This document shows, one piece after another, positions 15,844-24,162 of a stretch of 64,000 nt of DNA. The translations under genes and the position numbers were made by a program. This DNA comes from Tsukamurella paurometabola (GTDB lineage: Bacteria; Actinomycetota; Actinomycetes; Mycobacteriales; Mycobacteriaceae). Positions within the stretch are counted from its first letter, which is position 1. Each line of letters opens with the position of its first letter. The notes below the pieces were generated by a model. That model was not told the DNA's origin. It saw only the letters and a program-made list of their open reading frames with translations, and did no database searches. The stretch covers positions 1,922,001-1,986,000 of the forward strand of contig NZ_LR131273.1 in the NCBI RefSeq assembly GCF_900631615.1. The letters run 5' to 3'.

Positions 15844-16944
15844 CTAGGAGCCGACGATCTGCTCGGCGACCGCCTGCAGCGCCTCGAGGTTCGCCACCTC
15901 GAACGGGAGCGAGGGCACGCCGACCACCGGCACCGTCGGGCAGCGGGCGACGAACGTGCCGAGCACCTGCACCTCGCGCGCCGCGATCTCCGCGCGCCAC
16001 GCGTGCACCCGGAGCAGTTCCTCCGCGGTGCGCTCGGCACCGTCGGGTCCCAGGCGGCCCGCGGCCTCCCGGGCCTGCTCCGCGCCGATCGCGGCGAGTC
16101 CCGGGTGGGTGCGATTGACGATGAGGCCGGCCAGCGGCATCGACTCGCCGGCCAGCCGCTCCACGAAGTACGTGGCCTCGCGCAGGGTGTCCTCCTCGGG
16201 GGAGGCGACCACCACGAAACGCGTGCTCGGTCGCGCCAGCAGGGCGTAGGTCTGGTTGGCCCGCTCCTGGAACCCGCCGATCAGCGAGTCCATCTGAGCC
16301 ACGAATCCCGAAGCGTCGGAGAGCATCTGGCTGCCGACGATGGTGGAGACCAGCTTGAGCGCCAGGCCCATCCCGCCCGAGACCATGCGGCCGAAGCCGC
16401 GCGTCGGGCCGGCGATGAGCCGCATCAGCCGCGAGTCGAGCATGGAACCGAAGCGCTTCGGCGCATCGAGGAAGTCGAGGGCGTTGCGCGACGGCGGCGT
16501 GTCGACCACCACGAGGTCCCAGCGGTCGTCGGCCGTGAGCTGGCCCAGCTTCTCCATCGCCATGTACTCCTGCGTGCCGGAGAACGACGAGGCCACCGTC
16601 TGGTAGAAGGGGTTCGCCAGGATCTCCTGCGCACGAGCGGGATCCGCGTTGGACGTGACCATCTCGTCGAACGTCCGCTTCATGTCGAGCATCATCGCGT
16701 GCAGCGAGCCACCGCCCGGGACCGAGACCTCCTGCGGCTCGTTCGTCAGGTCCGCGACGCCCAGCGCCTGCGCGAGCCGCCGCGCGGGGTCGATCGTCAA
16801 CACCACCACGCGCCGCCCGTGCTCCGCGGCCCACAGTGCCATCGCCGCGGCCGTCGTGGTCTTGCCCACGCCGCCGCTGCCGCAGCACACCACCACGCGG
16901 GTGCCGGGGTCCAGCAGCTGCGGGCCCAGCTTCAGGTCGATCAT
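15844..16944 (-). CDS. Get3/ArsA-like ATPase, second subunit
   Basis: A 366-residue ATPase of the ArsA/Get3 (anion-transporting ATPase) family. The deviant Walker A is [14 protein letters not shown] (about residues 20-33), with Ser where Get3 has the signature lysine. Switch II reads [17 protein letters not shown] methionine-rich helical segment ([29 protein letters not shown]) suits client binding. Its start overlaps the end of the partner gene by 4 bases, so the two are made together. The pair matches M. tuberculosis Rv3679-Rv3680, described as a bacterial Get3-like (BagA/BagB) complex implicated in protection against glycerol-derived toxicity; that link comes from memory of the literature. 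Confidence 0.88.
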   Translation of the reverse strand: MIDLKLGPQLLDPGTRVVVCCGSGGVGKTTTAAAMALWAAEHGRRVVVLTIDPARRLAQALGVADLTNEPQEVSVPGGGSLHAMMLDMKRTFDEMVTSNADPARAQEILANPFYQTVASSFSGTQEYMAMEKLGQLTADDRWDLVVVDTPPSRNALDFLDAPKRFGSMLDSRLMRLIAGPTRGFGRMVSGGMGLALKLVSTIVGSQMLSDASGFVAQMDSLIGGFQERANQTYALLARPSTRFVVVASPEEDTLREATYFVERLAGESMPLAGLIVNRTHPGLAAIGAEQAREAAGRLGPDGAERTAEELLRVHAWRAEIAAREVQVLGTFVARCPTVPVVGVPSLPFEVANLEALQAVAEQIVGS

Positions 16945-17981
16945 CGGACCCCCGCCTCGATCAGTGCCCCGGACAGCTCGTACACGCCGCCCAGGTCGAC
17001 GCCGCCCGTGAGCAGCGGCAGCTCGAGCCGCCCCGGGGCGTCGATCGCCTCCAGATCGTCCCGGGCCTCGTCCTGCCCGCGGACCGTGCGCGCGAACTGG
17101 ATGGTCTCGGTGAGCAGGCCCGCCAGATCCGCGTCGGACAGCGGGAGGCCGGCACCGTCGAGCGCCGCCCGGACGGCGGGCCCGTCGATCGTCCCGTCGG
17201 CGGCCGCGTCCAGCTCCGCGTCGGACAGGAGCTGCGGCAGCGACCGGTTGACGATCACCGCGCCCACCCTGAGGTCGAGGGCACGCAGCTCCTTCGCGGC
17301 CTCGGCCGTCTCCTGGAGCGGGAGGGATTCGAGCAGCGTCACCAGGTGCACGACGGTGTCGGGGGAGTGCAGCAGGCGCACCACCCGGTCGGCCTGGCCC
17401 GCGATCGGCCCGGCCTTCGCGATCTCCTTCATCGCCCGCGTGACGTCGAGGAACTTCCCGATGCGGCCCGTCGGCGGGGCGTCGACCACGATCGCGTCGT
17501 AGGCGTAGCGACCGTCGCTCGCGCGACGCTGGGTGCACTCCATGATCTTGCCGGTGATCAGGATGTCCTTGAGGCCGGGCGCCAGCGTCGTCGCGAATTC
17601 GATCGCGCCGATCGACTTGAGCGCCCGCGCCGCCAGGCCCATGCCGTAGTTGGTCTTGAGGTAGTCGAGGAACGTCGCCTCCACGTCCATCGGCAGCGCG
17701 TGCACCGCCCCGCCGCCGTCGGCCGTCGCGATCTTCGTCTCCGTCGGGGGCAGCCGGTCGATCTCGAAGGTCGGGGCGATGCCGCCACGACCCTCCACCT
17801 CGATGAGCAGGACCTTCTTGCCGCCGGAGGCGAGGGCCAGCGCGAGCGCCGCGGCCACCGTCGACTTGCCGGTGCCGCCCTTGCCCGATACGAAGTGCAG
17901 TCGCGACTCCCGGAGCCCCTCGGGCCAGGCCGTCGCCGCGTCCTGCGCGACCCCGCCGGGGTCCGCCTCACTCACCACCAC
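16941..17981 (-). CDS. Get3/ArsA-like ATPase, first subunit
   Basis: A 346-residue member of the same family, upstream in a two-gene operon. It has the full signature P-loop [17 protein letters not shown] (about residues 31-47), including the signature lysine absent from its partner, plus [17 protein letters not shown] as switch II. The asymmetry suggests a heterodimer in which this subunit is the main ATPase. No arsenite-binding cysteine cluster is seen, arguing against arsenic efflux. The ATG at 17981 faces the DUF4177 gene across a 139-base spacer that contains a palindromic operator candidate. Confidence 0.88.
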   Translation of the reverse strand: MVVSEADPGGVAQDAATAWPEGLRESRLHFVSGKGGTGKSTVAAALALALASGGKKVLLIEVEGRGGIAPTFEIDRLPPTETKIATADGGGAVHALPMDVEATFLDYLKTNYGMGLAARALKSIGAIEFATTLAPGLKDILITGKIMECTQRRASDGRYAYDAIVVDAPPTGRIGKFLDVTRAMKEIAKAGPIAGQADRVVRLLHSPDTVVHLVTLLESLPLQETAEAAKELRALDLRVGAVIVNRSLPQLLSDAELDAAADGTIDGPAVRAALDGAGLPLSDADLAGLLTETIQFARTVRGQDEARDDLEAIDAPGRLELPLLTGGVDLGGVYELSGALIEAGVR

Positions 17982-18051
17982 GTCCGGAGCATATCCATAC
18001 GTCCGTGCACGGCCGGGCCGTTAACGTGAACCTTCCCCGGCAATGCGACCG

Positions 18052-18063
18052 AGAACACGTTCT
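18052..18063. promoter_or_regulatory. TetR/KstR-like palindrome
   Basis: AGAACACGTTCT is a palindrome (arms AGAAC and GTTCT) in the spacer between the divergent ATPase operon and the DUF4177-ridA operon. Read on the minus strand it is AGAACGTGTTCT, the same core as the published KstR cholesterol-repressor motif of mycobacteria. No such regulator is encoded nearby, so this is only a motif match. Confidence 0.45.
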
Positions 18064-18120
18064 GCGCCGGCGTAGGGATCGCGCCTGTCGCGGCGCGCCC
18101 GCGGTGGATAGGGTGATGCC

Positions 18121-18285
18121 ATGAGCGACAAGACCACCTGGGAGTACGCCACCATCCCGCTGCTGACGCACGCCACCAAGCAGATCCTCGACACCTGGGG
18201 CTCGGACGGCTGGGAGCTCGTCACCGTGCTCCCCGGCCCCACGGGCGAGCAGCACGTCGCGTACATGAAGCGGGCGACGTCGTGA
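18121..18285 (+). CDS. DUF4177-like small protein, 54 aa
   Basis: The product, MSDKTTWEYATIPLLTHATKQ followed by ILDTWGSDGWELVTVLPGP and ending KRATS, has the WEY...ILxxWGxxGWELV pattern of short DUF4177-type proteins. It corresponds in position to the small gene next to Rv3678c in mycobacteria. GATAGGGTG precedes the ATG. The last codons overlap the GTG start of ridA (GTGA), so it opens a three-gene operon of DUF4177, RidA and MBL-fold hydrolase. Function unknown. Confidence 0.85.
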   Translation: MSDKTTWEYATIPLLTHATKQILDTWGSDGWELVTVLPGPTGEQHVAYMKRATS

Positions 18286-18746
18286 CCGCCTCCGAGCGCC
18301 TCGCCGAGCTGGGCATCGTGCTGCCCGAGGTCGTCCCGCCGCTGGCCGCGTACGTCCCGGCCACGCAGGTCGGCGACTTCGTCTACACGTCCGGCCAGCT
18401 GCCCATGCGCGACGGCGAGCTGGTGGCGCAGGGCAAGGTGAGCGAGAACCGCGAGGGCATCGTCCACCTCGACGACGCGACGTTCGCGGCCCGGCAGTGC
18501 GCGCTGAACGCACTCGCGGCGATCCACGCCCTCGTCGGCATCGACTCGGTCAAGCGCATCGTCAAGGTCACCGGCTACGTGGCCTCCGCGCCGGGATTCT
18601 CCAACCAGGCGCAGGTGCTCAACGGCGCGTCGCTGCTGCTCGGCGAGGTGTTCGGCGACGCGGGCGTGCACGTCCGGTCCGCCGTCGGCGTCGCGGAGCT
18701 GCCGCTCGGCGCGCCCGTCGAGGTCGAGCTCACGGTCCAGGTATGA
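18282..18746 (+). CDS. RidA-family deaminase
   Basis: A 154-residue RidA/YjgF-like protein. These trimers hydrolyse reactive enamine/imine intermediates released by PLP enzymes. Family marks are YVPATQVGDFVYTSGQLPMRDGEL (about residues 23-46), the helix ALNALAAIHALVG, and the C-terminal SAVGVAELPLGAPVEVELTVQV, where the usual catalytic Arg of RVAVGVAxLPxGA is replaced by Ser (HVRSAVGV keeps an Arg three residues before). It is slightly longer than the usual 130 residues because of an N-terminal extension. Counterpart of Rv3678c. Confidence 0.88.
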   Translation: MTASERLAELGIVLPEVVPPLAAYVPATQVGDFVYTSGQLPMRDGELVAQGKVSENREGIVHLDDATFAARQCALNALAAIHALVGIDSVKRIVKVTGYVASAPGFSNQAQVLNGASLLLGEVFGDAGVHVRSAVGVAELPLGAPVEVELTVQV

Positions 18747-19561
18747 CGCTCGCGCACCCGGCGCCGGGGAAGCTGCGGCAGGTCACGCCCTACGCGGCGG
18801 TGCTGCTCTGCGACAACCCGTCGGTGATGACGCTCGAGGGCACCAACACCTGGATCCTGCGGGCCCCGGGGCGCGAGGAGGCCGTCGTGGTCGACCCCGG
18901 CCCCAAGGGGGAGAAGAAGCACCTCAAGCGCGTCGCGAAGGCCGCGGGCACCGTCGCGCTGACCCTGGTGACGCACCGGCACGCCGACCACACCGGCGGA
19001 CTCAAGCGCTGGGAGGAGCTCACCCGCAGCCCCATCCGCGCCTTCTCCCCGACCTACTGCCTCAACACCGCGACGCCGCTCGCCGGCGGCGAGGTGATCG
19101 AGGTCGCCGGACTGCGGATCGAGGTGTTGCACACCCCGGGCCACACCGCCGACTCACTGAGCTTCCTGGTCGACGGTGCCGAGGGCGAGCCCGGCGCGCT
19201 CGTCTCGGGCGACACGATCCTCGGCCGCGGCACCACGGTGCTCGACGCCAGCGACGGTACGCTCGCCGACTACCTCGGTTCCCTGGACGCGCTCGCGGCG
19301 GTCGCCCCCGGCCGCGTCCTCCTCCCCGGGCACGGCCCCGACCTGCCCGACGCGGGCCCCGTCGTCGCGGCGTACACCGCGCACCGGCAGGACCGGCTGC
19401 AGCAGGTCCGCGACGCGCTCGACGACCTCGGGCTGAGCGCCGCCGATGCCAAGCCCATGAAGATCGTCAAGCACGTCTACCGCGACGTGGACAAGAAGGC
19501 CTGGCCCGCGGCGCGGCAGTCCGTGAAGGTCCAGTTGCAGTACCTCGCCGATCACGGCTGA
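18743..19561 (+). CDS. Metallo-beta-lactamase-fold hydrolase
   Basis: A 272-residue glyoxalase II-like enzyme. The zinc motif is LVTHRHADHTGG (HxHxDH, about residues 75-86); further ligands are in HTPGHTADS and SGDTILG, and a final histidine is in LLPGHGPDLPD. The N-terminus includes TLEGTNTWILRAPG, typical of the mycobacterial Rv3677c group (LACTB2-like hydrolases). The substrate is unknown; LACTB2-type proteins act on thioesters or RNA. ATG 18743 overlaps the ridA stop by 4 bases. Confidence 0.9.
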   Translation: MTLAHPAPGKLRQVTPYAAVLLCDNPSVMTLEGTNTWILRAPGREEAVVVDPGPKGEKKHLKRVAKAAGTVALTLVTHRHADHTGGLKRWEELTRSPIRAFSPTYCLNTATPLAGGEVIEVAGLRIEVLHTPGHTADSLSFLVDGAEGEPGALVSGDTILGRGTTVLDASDGTLADYLGSLDALAAVAPGRVLLPGHGPDLPDAGPVVAAYTAHRQDRLQQVRDALDDLGLSAADAKPMKIVKHVYRDVDKKAWPAARQSVKVQLQYLADHG

Positions 19562-19570
19562 GGACCGGCC

Positions 19571-20737
19571 GTGCCGCTGCAATGGATCGACGCGACGTTC
19601 CTGCGGGGCGGCACCAGCAAGGGGCTGTTCTTCCGGGAGACCGACCTGCCCCCGGCCGGACCCGAGCGTGACCGGCTGTTCCTCCGCGCGCTCGGTTCGC
19701 CCGACCCGTTCGGGCGCCAGCTCGACGGCATGGGCGGCGGGCTGTCCTCGCTGTCGAAGGTCGTCGTCGTGCGGGAATCCGGCGAGCCCGGGGTCGGGCT
19801 GGAGTACACGTTCGGGCAGGCCGCGATCCGCGACGCCGTGATGGACTACTCGGGGAACTGCGGGAACCTGTCGGCGGCCGTGGTGCCGTTCGCCCTCGGC
19901 GCGGGGTTGCTCGCCCTCGACGACGGCGACCGCGCCGTCGTCGTGAGCAACACCAACACCGGCAAGCAGATCCGGGTGCGGCTGGCGGTGACCGGCGGCG
20001 TCGCCGCCACGGAGGGCCCACTCGCGATCCCCGGTGTCGCCGGGACCGGCGCTCCGATCGAACTCGAGTACCTCGCGCCCGGAGGGGCGCGCACCGGAAC
20101 GCTGCTGCCCGACGGTGCCGCCCGCTCGGTTCTGCGCGTCGACGGACGCGAGTACCCGGCGACCCTTGTCGACGCCGCGATACCGATGGTCGTCGTCGCG
20201 GCGGCCGACCTGCGCGTGACCGGCGCCGAGACACCCGGTGAGCTCGACGCGGACACCGGTCTGCAGGCGCTGCTGGACGGCCTGCGGCGCGCGGGGGCCG
20301 TCGCGATGGGACTCGCGGAGCGGCCCGAGGCGGCAGCGCTCGCCGTGCCCAAGATCGCGATCGTCGCGCCGCCGCGGGCGATGTCCACCATCGACGGCGC
20401 GGAGGTGCCCGCCGCGGAAGTCGACGTGGTCGTCCGGACGATCTCGATGGGGCAGACGCACCGTGCGATCCCCGGCACCGCCGCCCTCGCGGTCGCCGTC
20501 GCCGCGCGCCTGCCCGGTTCGCTGGTCGCGGATGCGGTGGGCGGTCCCGGCGCACCCGGCCCGGATGGGCCGCGGCCCGCTGGCGGAGCGGATCTGCGGA
20601 TCGGCACCCCGTCGGGTGTGGTCACCGCGCGTGCCGTCGTGACCGCGACCCCGAGCGGACCGCACGCCGAGAGCGCGTCACTCCTGCGCACGGCGCGTCC
20701 GCTCATGCGCGGTCAGGTCGCTGTTCCGCGCTTCTGA
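19571..20737 (+). CDS. PrpF-family isomerase
   Basis: A 388-residue member of the PrpF/DapF-like fold, whose type enzyme isomerises 2-methylaconitate. Visible family motifs are TFLRGGTSKGLFF (residues 9-21), GGGLSSLSKVVVV, DYSGNCGNLSAAVVPFAL (about residues 92-109, with the catalytic-type cysteine in GNCGN) and the C-terminal HRAIPGTAALAVAVAARLPG. GTG 19571 is 10 bases after the MBL gene stop, so it probably ends the same operon. It is not part of the usual mycobacterial order here. No prp genes accompany it, so the true substrate may be another tricarboxylate. Confidence 0.85.
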   Translation: MPLQWIDATFLRGGTSKGLFFRETDLPPAGPERDRLFLRALGSPDPFGRQLDGMGGGLSSLSKVVVVRESGEPGVGLEYTFGQAAIRDAVMDYSGNCGNLSAAVVPFALGAGLLALDDGDRAVVVSNTNTGKQIRVRLAVTGGVAATEGPLAIPGVAGTGAPIELEYLAPGGARTGTLLPDGAARSVLRVDGREYPATLVDAAIPMVVVAAADLRVTGAETPGELDADTGLQALLDGLRRAGAVAMGLAERPEAAALAVPKIAIVAPPRAMSTIDGAEVPAAEVDVVVRTISMGQTHRAIPGTAALAVAVAARLPGSLVADAVGGPGAPGPDGPRPAGGADLRIGTPSGVVTARAVVTATPSGPHAESASLLRTARPLMRGQVAVPRF

Positions 20738-20760
20738 CGCCGGGCAGCCGCACATCGTGC

Positions 20761-20802
20761 GGAGCGTTCTGCGATGTCGCCGCCGGCCGATCCCGCAGAA
20801 CG
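20761..20802. terminator. Bidirectional terminator hairpin
   Basis: A perfect 11-base inverted repeat, AGCGTTCTGCG (20761-20771) and CGCAGAACGCT (20792-20802), lies between the convergent prpF-like and crp genes. With no T-run on either side it could also be a protein-binding site, but the convergent setting favours termination. Confidence 0.5.
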
Positions 20803-20839
20803 CTGCGAGAGATCTTGCAGTCGCCGGTGCCGCGTGGTG

Positions 20840-21514
20840 TCAGCGGGCGCGGCGCGCGAGGCGCTCGCTGTCCGTGATGACGACGGACTTGCCCTCGAGG
20901 CGGAGCCAGCCGCGGTGCGCGAAGTCGGCCAGGGCCTTGTTCACGGTCTCGCGGGACGCGCCCACGAGCTGCGCGATCTCCTCCTGCGTGAGGTCGTGCG
21001 TCACCCGCAGTGCGCCGTTCTCGTGCGTGCCGAAGCGCTGCGCGAGCTGCAGCAGCTGCTTGGCGACGCGGCCGGGGACGTCGGTGAAGATGAGGTCGGC
21101 CAGGTTGTTGTTGGTGCGCCGGAGGCGGCGCGCCAACACGCGCAGCAGCTGCTCCGCGATCTCGGGCCGGTCGCGGATCCACGCGCGCAGGGCCTCGCGG
21201 TCCATCGTCATCGCGCGGACCTCGGTGATGCAGGTGGCGCTCGACGTGCGGGGGCCCGGGTCGAAGATCGACATCTCACCGAACATGTCCGACGGGCCCA
21301 TCACCGACAGCAGGTTCTCGCGGCCGTCCGGGGAGCGGCGGCCGAGCTTCACCTTGCCGGACAGGATGATGTACAGCCGGTCGCCGGGCTCGCCCTCGTT
21401 GAAGATGACGTGCCCACGGGGGTAGTCGACCTCGTGCAGATCCTTGGTGAGCGTATCGACAGCGCCCGGCTCGACACCCTGAAAAATGCCGGCCCGCGCC
21501 AGGACCTCGTCCAC
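20840..21514 (-). CDS. crp: Crp/Fnr-family global regulator
   Basis: A 224-residue cAMP receptor-type regulator, the counterpart of Rv3676. Residues 1-115 form the cyclic nucleotide-binding roll ([25 protein letters not shown]; then [17 protein letters not shown] at about 79-95, where the cAMP phosphate cassette lies). The long dimer helix follows ([14 protein letters not shown]), then the winged helix with recognition helix [21 protein letters not shown]. It controls carbon and stress genes in mycobacteria. A TGTG-N8-CACA site upstream suggests autoregulation. Confidence 0.95.
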   Translation of the reverse strand: MDEVLARAGIFQGVEPGAVDTLTKDLHEVDYPRGHVIFNEGEPGDRLYIILSGKVKLGRRSPDGRENLLSVMGPSDMFGEMSIFDPGPRTSSATCITEVRAMTMDREALRAWIRDRPEIAEQLLRVLARRLRRTNNNLADLIFTDVPGRVAKQLLQLAQRFGTHENGALRVTHDLTQEEIAQLVGASRETVNKALADFAHRGWLRLEGKSVVITDSERLARRAR

Positions 21515-21601
21515 GGGGTACCTCGTTCCTTGATCGACGATCCGTCGCAGGCGGAGATCGCCGCGACCTGAAGTGTGAGTTTATGCAGCGTTCCGTGCAG
21601 A

Positions 21602-21617
21602 TGTGGGAAATCGCACA
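21602..21617. promoter_or_regulatory. Candidate Crp-binding site upstream of crp
   Basis: TGTGGGAAATCGCACA has the TGTG-N8-CACA form of mycobacterial Crp sites (consensus TGTGANNTNNNTCACA). It lies 88 bases before the crp start codon, upstream of or overlapping its likely promoter, a plausible autoregulatory position. Confidence 0.6.
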
Positions 21618-21701
21618 GACGACTACTGGAAAGGTTACCCGTTCACATGGCGAAGGGCACGGCGGCGTTCCGCTTGGCGACGGTACGGCGCAGGTGACGG
21701 G

Positions 21702-21917
21702 TCAGCTCGCGCGGCGCTCGGCGCCCCCGTCGAGGTCGAGGCTGTCGACGGCCTTGGGGAGGCCGATCCGCGCCAGAGTCTCGACGTCGGGCGCCTCGTC
21801 GTCGCCGGTGGCGGGGGGCGCGACGGGCTCGGCCGTCACGCGCGTCTCGATACGTTCCATGGCCAACGCGAACAGCATCAGCACCACCGGGAACAGCAAC
21901 CCGAGCAATCCTTGCAT
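21702..21917 (-). CDS. Small single-span membrane protein, 71 aa
   Basis: MQGLLGLLFPVVLMLFALAMERIETRV forms one N-terminal membrane helix, followed by an acidic cytosolic tail (PPATGDDEAPDVETLARIGLP). I chose the internal ATG at 21917; an upstream ATG at 21935 would add six residues. Position between crp and nth matches the small membrane-protein gene Rv3675. It is divergent from nth with a 75-base spacer. No function is known. Confidence 0.65.
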   Translation of the reverse strand: MQGLLGLLFPVVLMLFALAMERIETRVTAEPVAPPATGDDEAPDVETLARIGLPKAVDSLDLDGGAERRAS

Positions 21918-21992
21918 GCCGGACAGTAAACACATCCAAGGTCTCGATACGGCAACGAAGCAGCCACGGCACCGTCGTTAGAATCGGTTCCC

Positions 21993-22763
21993 ATGCCCCC
22001 GGAGCCGGAGACCCACCTCGGACTGGTGCGCCGTGCCCGGCGGATGAATCGGACACTCGCCACCGCGTTCCCCCACGTGTACTGCGAACTCGACTTCACC
22101 GATCCGCTGGAACTGTCGGTCGCCACGATCCTCTCCGCGCAGTGCACCGACGTGCGCGTGAATCAAGTCACACCGGCGTTGTTCGCCCGGTACCGTACGG
22201 CCGCCGACTACGCCGGCGCGAACCGCGCCGAGCTCGAGGAGTACATCCGGTCGACGGGCTTCTACCGCAACAAGGCCACGTCGATCATGGGGCTGGGCCA
22301 GGCACTCGTGGACCGGTTCGACGGCGAGGTGCCGCGCACCATGAAGGAACTGGTGACACTGCCCGGCTTCGGCCGCAAGACCGCCAACGTGATCCTCGGC
22401 AACGCCTTCGACGTCCCCGGCATCACCGTCGACACGCACTTCTCGCGGCTCGTGCACCGCTGGGAGTGGACCGAGGAGAGCGATCCGGTGAAGATCGAGC
22501 ACGCCGTCGGCGAGCTCATCCCGCGCACGGAGTGGACCCTGCTCAGCCACCGGGTGATCTTCCACGGCCGGCGCGTCTGCCACGCCCGCAAGCCCGCGTG
22601 CGGCGTCTGCGTGCTCGCCAAGGACTGCCCCGCGTTCGGTACCGGCCCCGTCGACCCCGCCGAGGCCGCGGACCTGGTCAAGGGCCCCGAGCGCGACCAT
22701 CTGCTCGAGATCGCCCCGCCGCCGCCCCGGCGGCGCCGGACCCGGCCCGGAGCCGCCCGGTGA
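21993..22763 (+). CDS. nth: Endonuclease III
   Basis: A 256-residue bifunctional DNA glycosylase/AP lyase for oxidised pyrimidines. The helix-hairpin-helix [13 protein letters not shown] (123-135) carries the catalytic Lys129, and Asp147 lies in VDTHF. The [4Fe-4S] cluster ligands are Cys196, Cys203, Cys206 and Cys212 (C-x6-C-x2-C-x5-C). The C-terminus has an extra basic Pro/Arg tail. It is the first gene of a four-gene operon (nth, TlpA-like, Nudix, marP) with 4-base overlaps, matching Rv3674c-Rv3671c. Confidence 0.95.
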   Translation: MPPEPETHLGLVRRARRMNRTLATAFPHVYCELDFTDPLELSVATILSAQCTDVRVNQVTPALFARYRTAADYAGANRAELEEYIRSTGFYRNKATSIMGLGQALVDRFDGEVPRTMKELVTLPGFGRKTANVILGNAFDVPGITVDTHFSRLVHRWEWTEESDPVKIEHAVGELIPRTEWTLLSHRVIFHGRRVCHARKPACGVCVLAKDCPAFGTGPVDPAEAADLVKGPERDHLLEIAPPPPRRRRTRPGAAR

Positions 22764-23455
22764 CCGACCCCGACCGCACCCCCGATCCGGCACGGGAGCC
22801 CGCACCCCTGTTGCCCGGCGAACGCAGCCGCGTGCCCGCCGGCGTGCGCTGGCTCATCGTCTGCGCGATCGTCGCCGTCGCGCTCGCCGTGGCGATCTGG
22901 CCCCGCGGGAACGACGGTCCCGCATCCCCCACGACGCCGGCGGCGGCGCCGTCGACCAGCGCGAGTCCCGGCCAGCTGGCGGCGTCGCGGGCGAAGGCCG
23001 CCCTGCCGCCCTGCCCCGCGGGGATCGGAGCGTCGGCGCTCGCCGGCACGGCCCTGACCTGCCTCGGGGACGGCGCCCCCGTCGACCTGGCCGCTGCGGG
23101 GAGCCGGCCCGTCCTGCTCAACATCTGGGCCTGGTGGTGCGGCCCGTGCCGGGTGGAGTTGCCGGTGCTCGCCGACGTCGCGGCCCGCGCCGGCGACCGG
23201 CTCACGGTGCTCGGCGTCCACGCCGATCCCAACGCCGTCGCCGGGCTGGACCTGCTGGCCGAGCTCAAGGTCGCGCTCCCGACCGTGCAGGACCCGCAGG
23301 GCGTGGTCGCCACCGCCCTCGGCGCGCCGCGCGCCTACCCCGTGACCGTTCTGTTGCGTGCCGATGGCACTGTGGCCGGTGTGCACGCGCAACCCTTCAC
23401 CTCCGTCGACGACGTGGCCGCCCTGCTGCGGTCCGAGCTCGGGGTGACCCTGTGA
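22760..23455 (+). CDS. TlpA/ResA-like membrane-anchored thioredoxin
   Basis: A 231-residue protein with an N-terminal membrane anchor at residues 31-47 ([17 protein letters not shown]) and an extracytoplasmic thioredoxin fold. The active site is WAWWCGPC (Cys127, Cys130). A second cysteine pair, [17 protein letters not shown] (Cys85, Cys101), precedes the fold. The cis-proline loop is near [11 protein letters not shown]. Relatives reduce disulfides in cytochrome c maturation or the cell envelope. The start GTG lies in the nth stop (GTGA). Counterpart of Rv3673c. Confidence 0.9.
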   Translation: MTDPDRTPDPAREPAPLLPGERSRVPAGVRWLIVCAIVAVALAVAIWPRGNDGPASPTTPAAAPSTSASPGQLAASRAKAALPPCPAGIGASALAGTALTCLGDGAPVDLAAAGSRPVLLNIWAWWCGPCRVELPVLADVAARAGDRLTVLGVHADPNAVAGLDLLAELKVALPTVQDPQGVVATALGAPRAYPVTVLLRADGTVAGVHAQPFTSVDDVAALLRSELGVTL

Positions 23456-24162
23456 GCGCGCCGCGGTGGCTGGATCCGCTGCTCGGCAACCTCGGCGACG
23501 TGGCGAGCGAGATCGAGCAGCGCGGCGGGGCGGTCGCCGCGCTGCAGCGGGTCCGCAACCCGCGCCGGGCGTCGGTCCTCATCCTGTTCGACGGTGATCC
23601 CGCAGCCACGGGCCCGACGCCTCCCGCCGACGCCACGGTGCTGCTCACGCAGCGCGCCTCGGCCATGCGGCAGCACGCGGGCCAGGTCGCCTTCCCCGGA
23701 GGCGCCCGCGACCCCGAGGACGCCGACGACGTGGCCGTCGCGCTCCGCGAGGCCTGGGAGGAGACCGGGCTCGACCCCGAATCCGTCGAGGTGGTGGCCG
23801 AGCTGGATCCGATCGAGGTCCCCGTCTCGGGCTTCCGCGTGGTCCCGGTGATCGGCTACGCGGCCCGGCCGTCCGAGGTCCGCGCCGTCGATCCCGCCGA
23901 GACCGCGTTGGTCCGGCGCGTGCCGCTGGCGGAGCTCATCGACCCCGCGCACCGGTTCATGGTGCGCAAGTCCTTCTACCGCGGCCCCGCCTTCGCCGCG
24001 GGACCGATGCTCGTGTGGGGCTTCACCGGCGGCCTGGTGAACGCCCTGATCGGCGCCGCGGGCTGGGAGCAGCCCTGGGACACCCACGACGTGCGGCCCC
24101 TCACCGACGAGGTGCGCGCCGCGGCCGCCCGCGCCCAGACCTGGCAGGAGAGCGCTCGATGA
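23452..24162 (+). CDS. CoA-pyrophosphatase-type Nudix hydrolase
   Basis: A 236-residue Nudix enzyme of the CoA diphosphatase (NUDT7/8, YeaB) type. The motif GQVAFPGGARDPEDADDV is followed by the Nudix helix ALREAWEETGL, whose Glu residues bind metal. The upstream LLTQRASAMRQHAGQVAF is characteristic of the CoA-active subgroup. Expected reaction: CoA or acyl-CoA to 3',5'-ADP plus phosphopantetheine. GTG 23452 overlaps the thioredoxin gene by 4 bases. Counterpart of Rv3672c. Confidence 0.9.
   Translation: MSAPRWLDPLLGNLGDVASEIEQRGGAVAALQRVRNPRRASVLILFDGDPAATGPTPPADATVLLTQRASAMRQHAGQVAFPGGARDPEDADDVAVALREAWEETGLDPESVEVVAELDPIEVPVSGFRVVPVIGYAARPSEVRAVDPAETALVRRVPLAELIDPAHRFMVRKSFYRGPAFAAGPMLVWGFTGGLVNALIGAAGWEQPWDTHDVRPLTDEVRAAAARAQTWQESAR

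Noticed and set aside
15750-15845. C-rich repeated CCGGxxC pattern after the whiB4 terminator considered as an RNA motif
   Set aside because: Apart from one GC hairpin (arms 15750-15758 and 15765-15773) the pattern is irregular and fits simple sequence drift between convergent genes.
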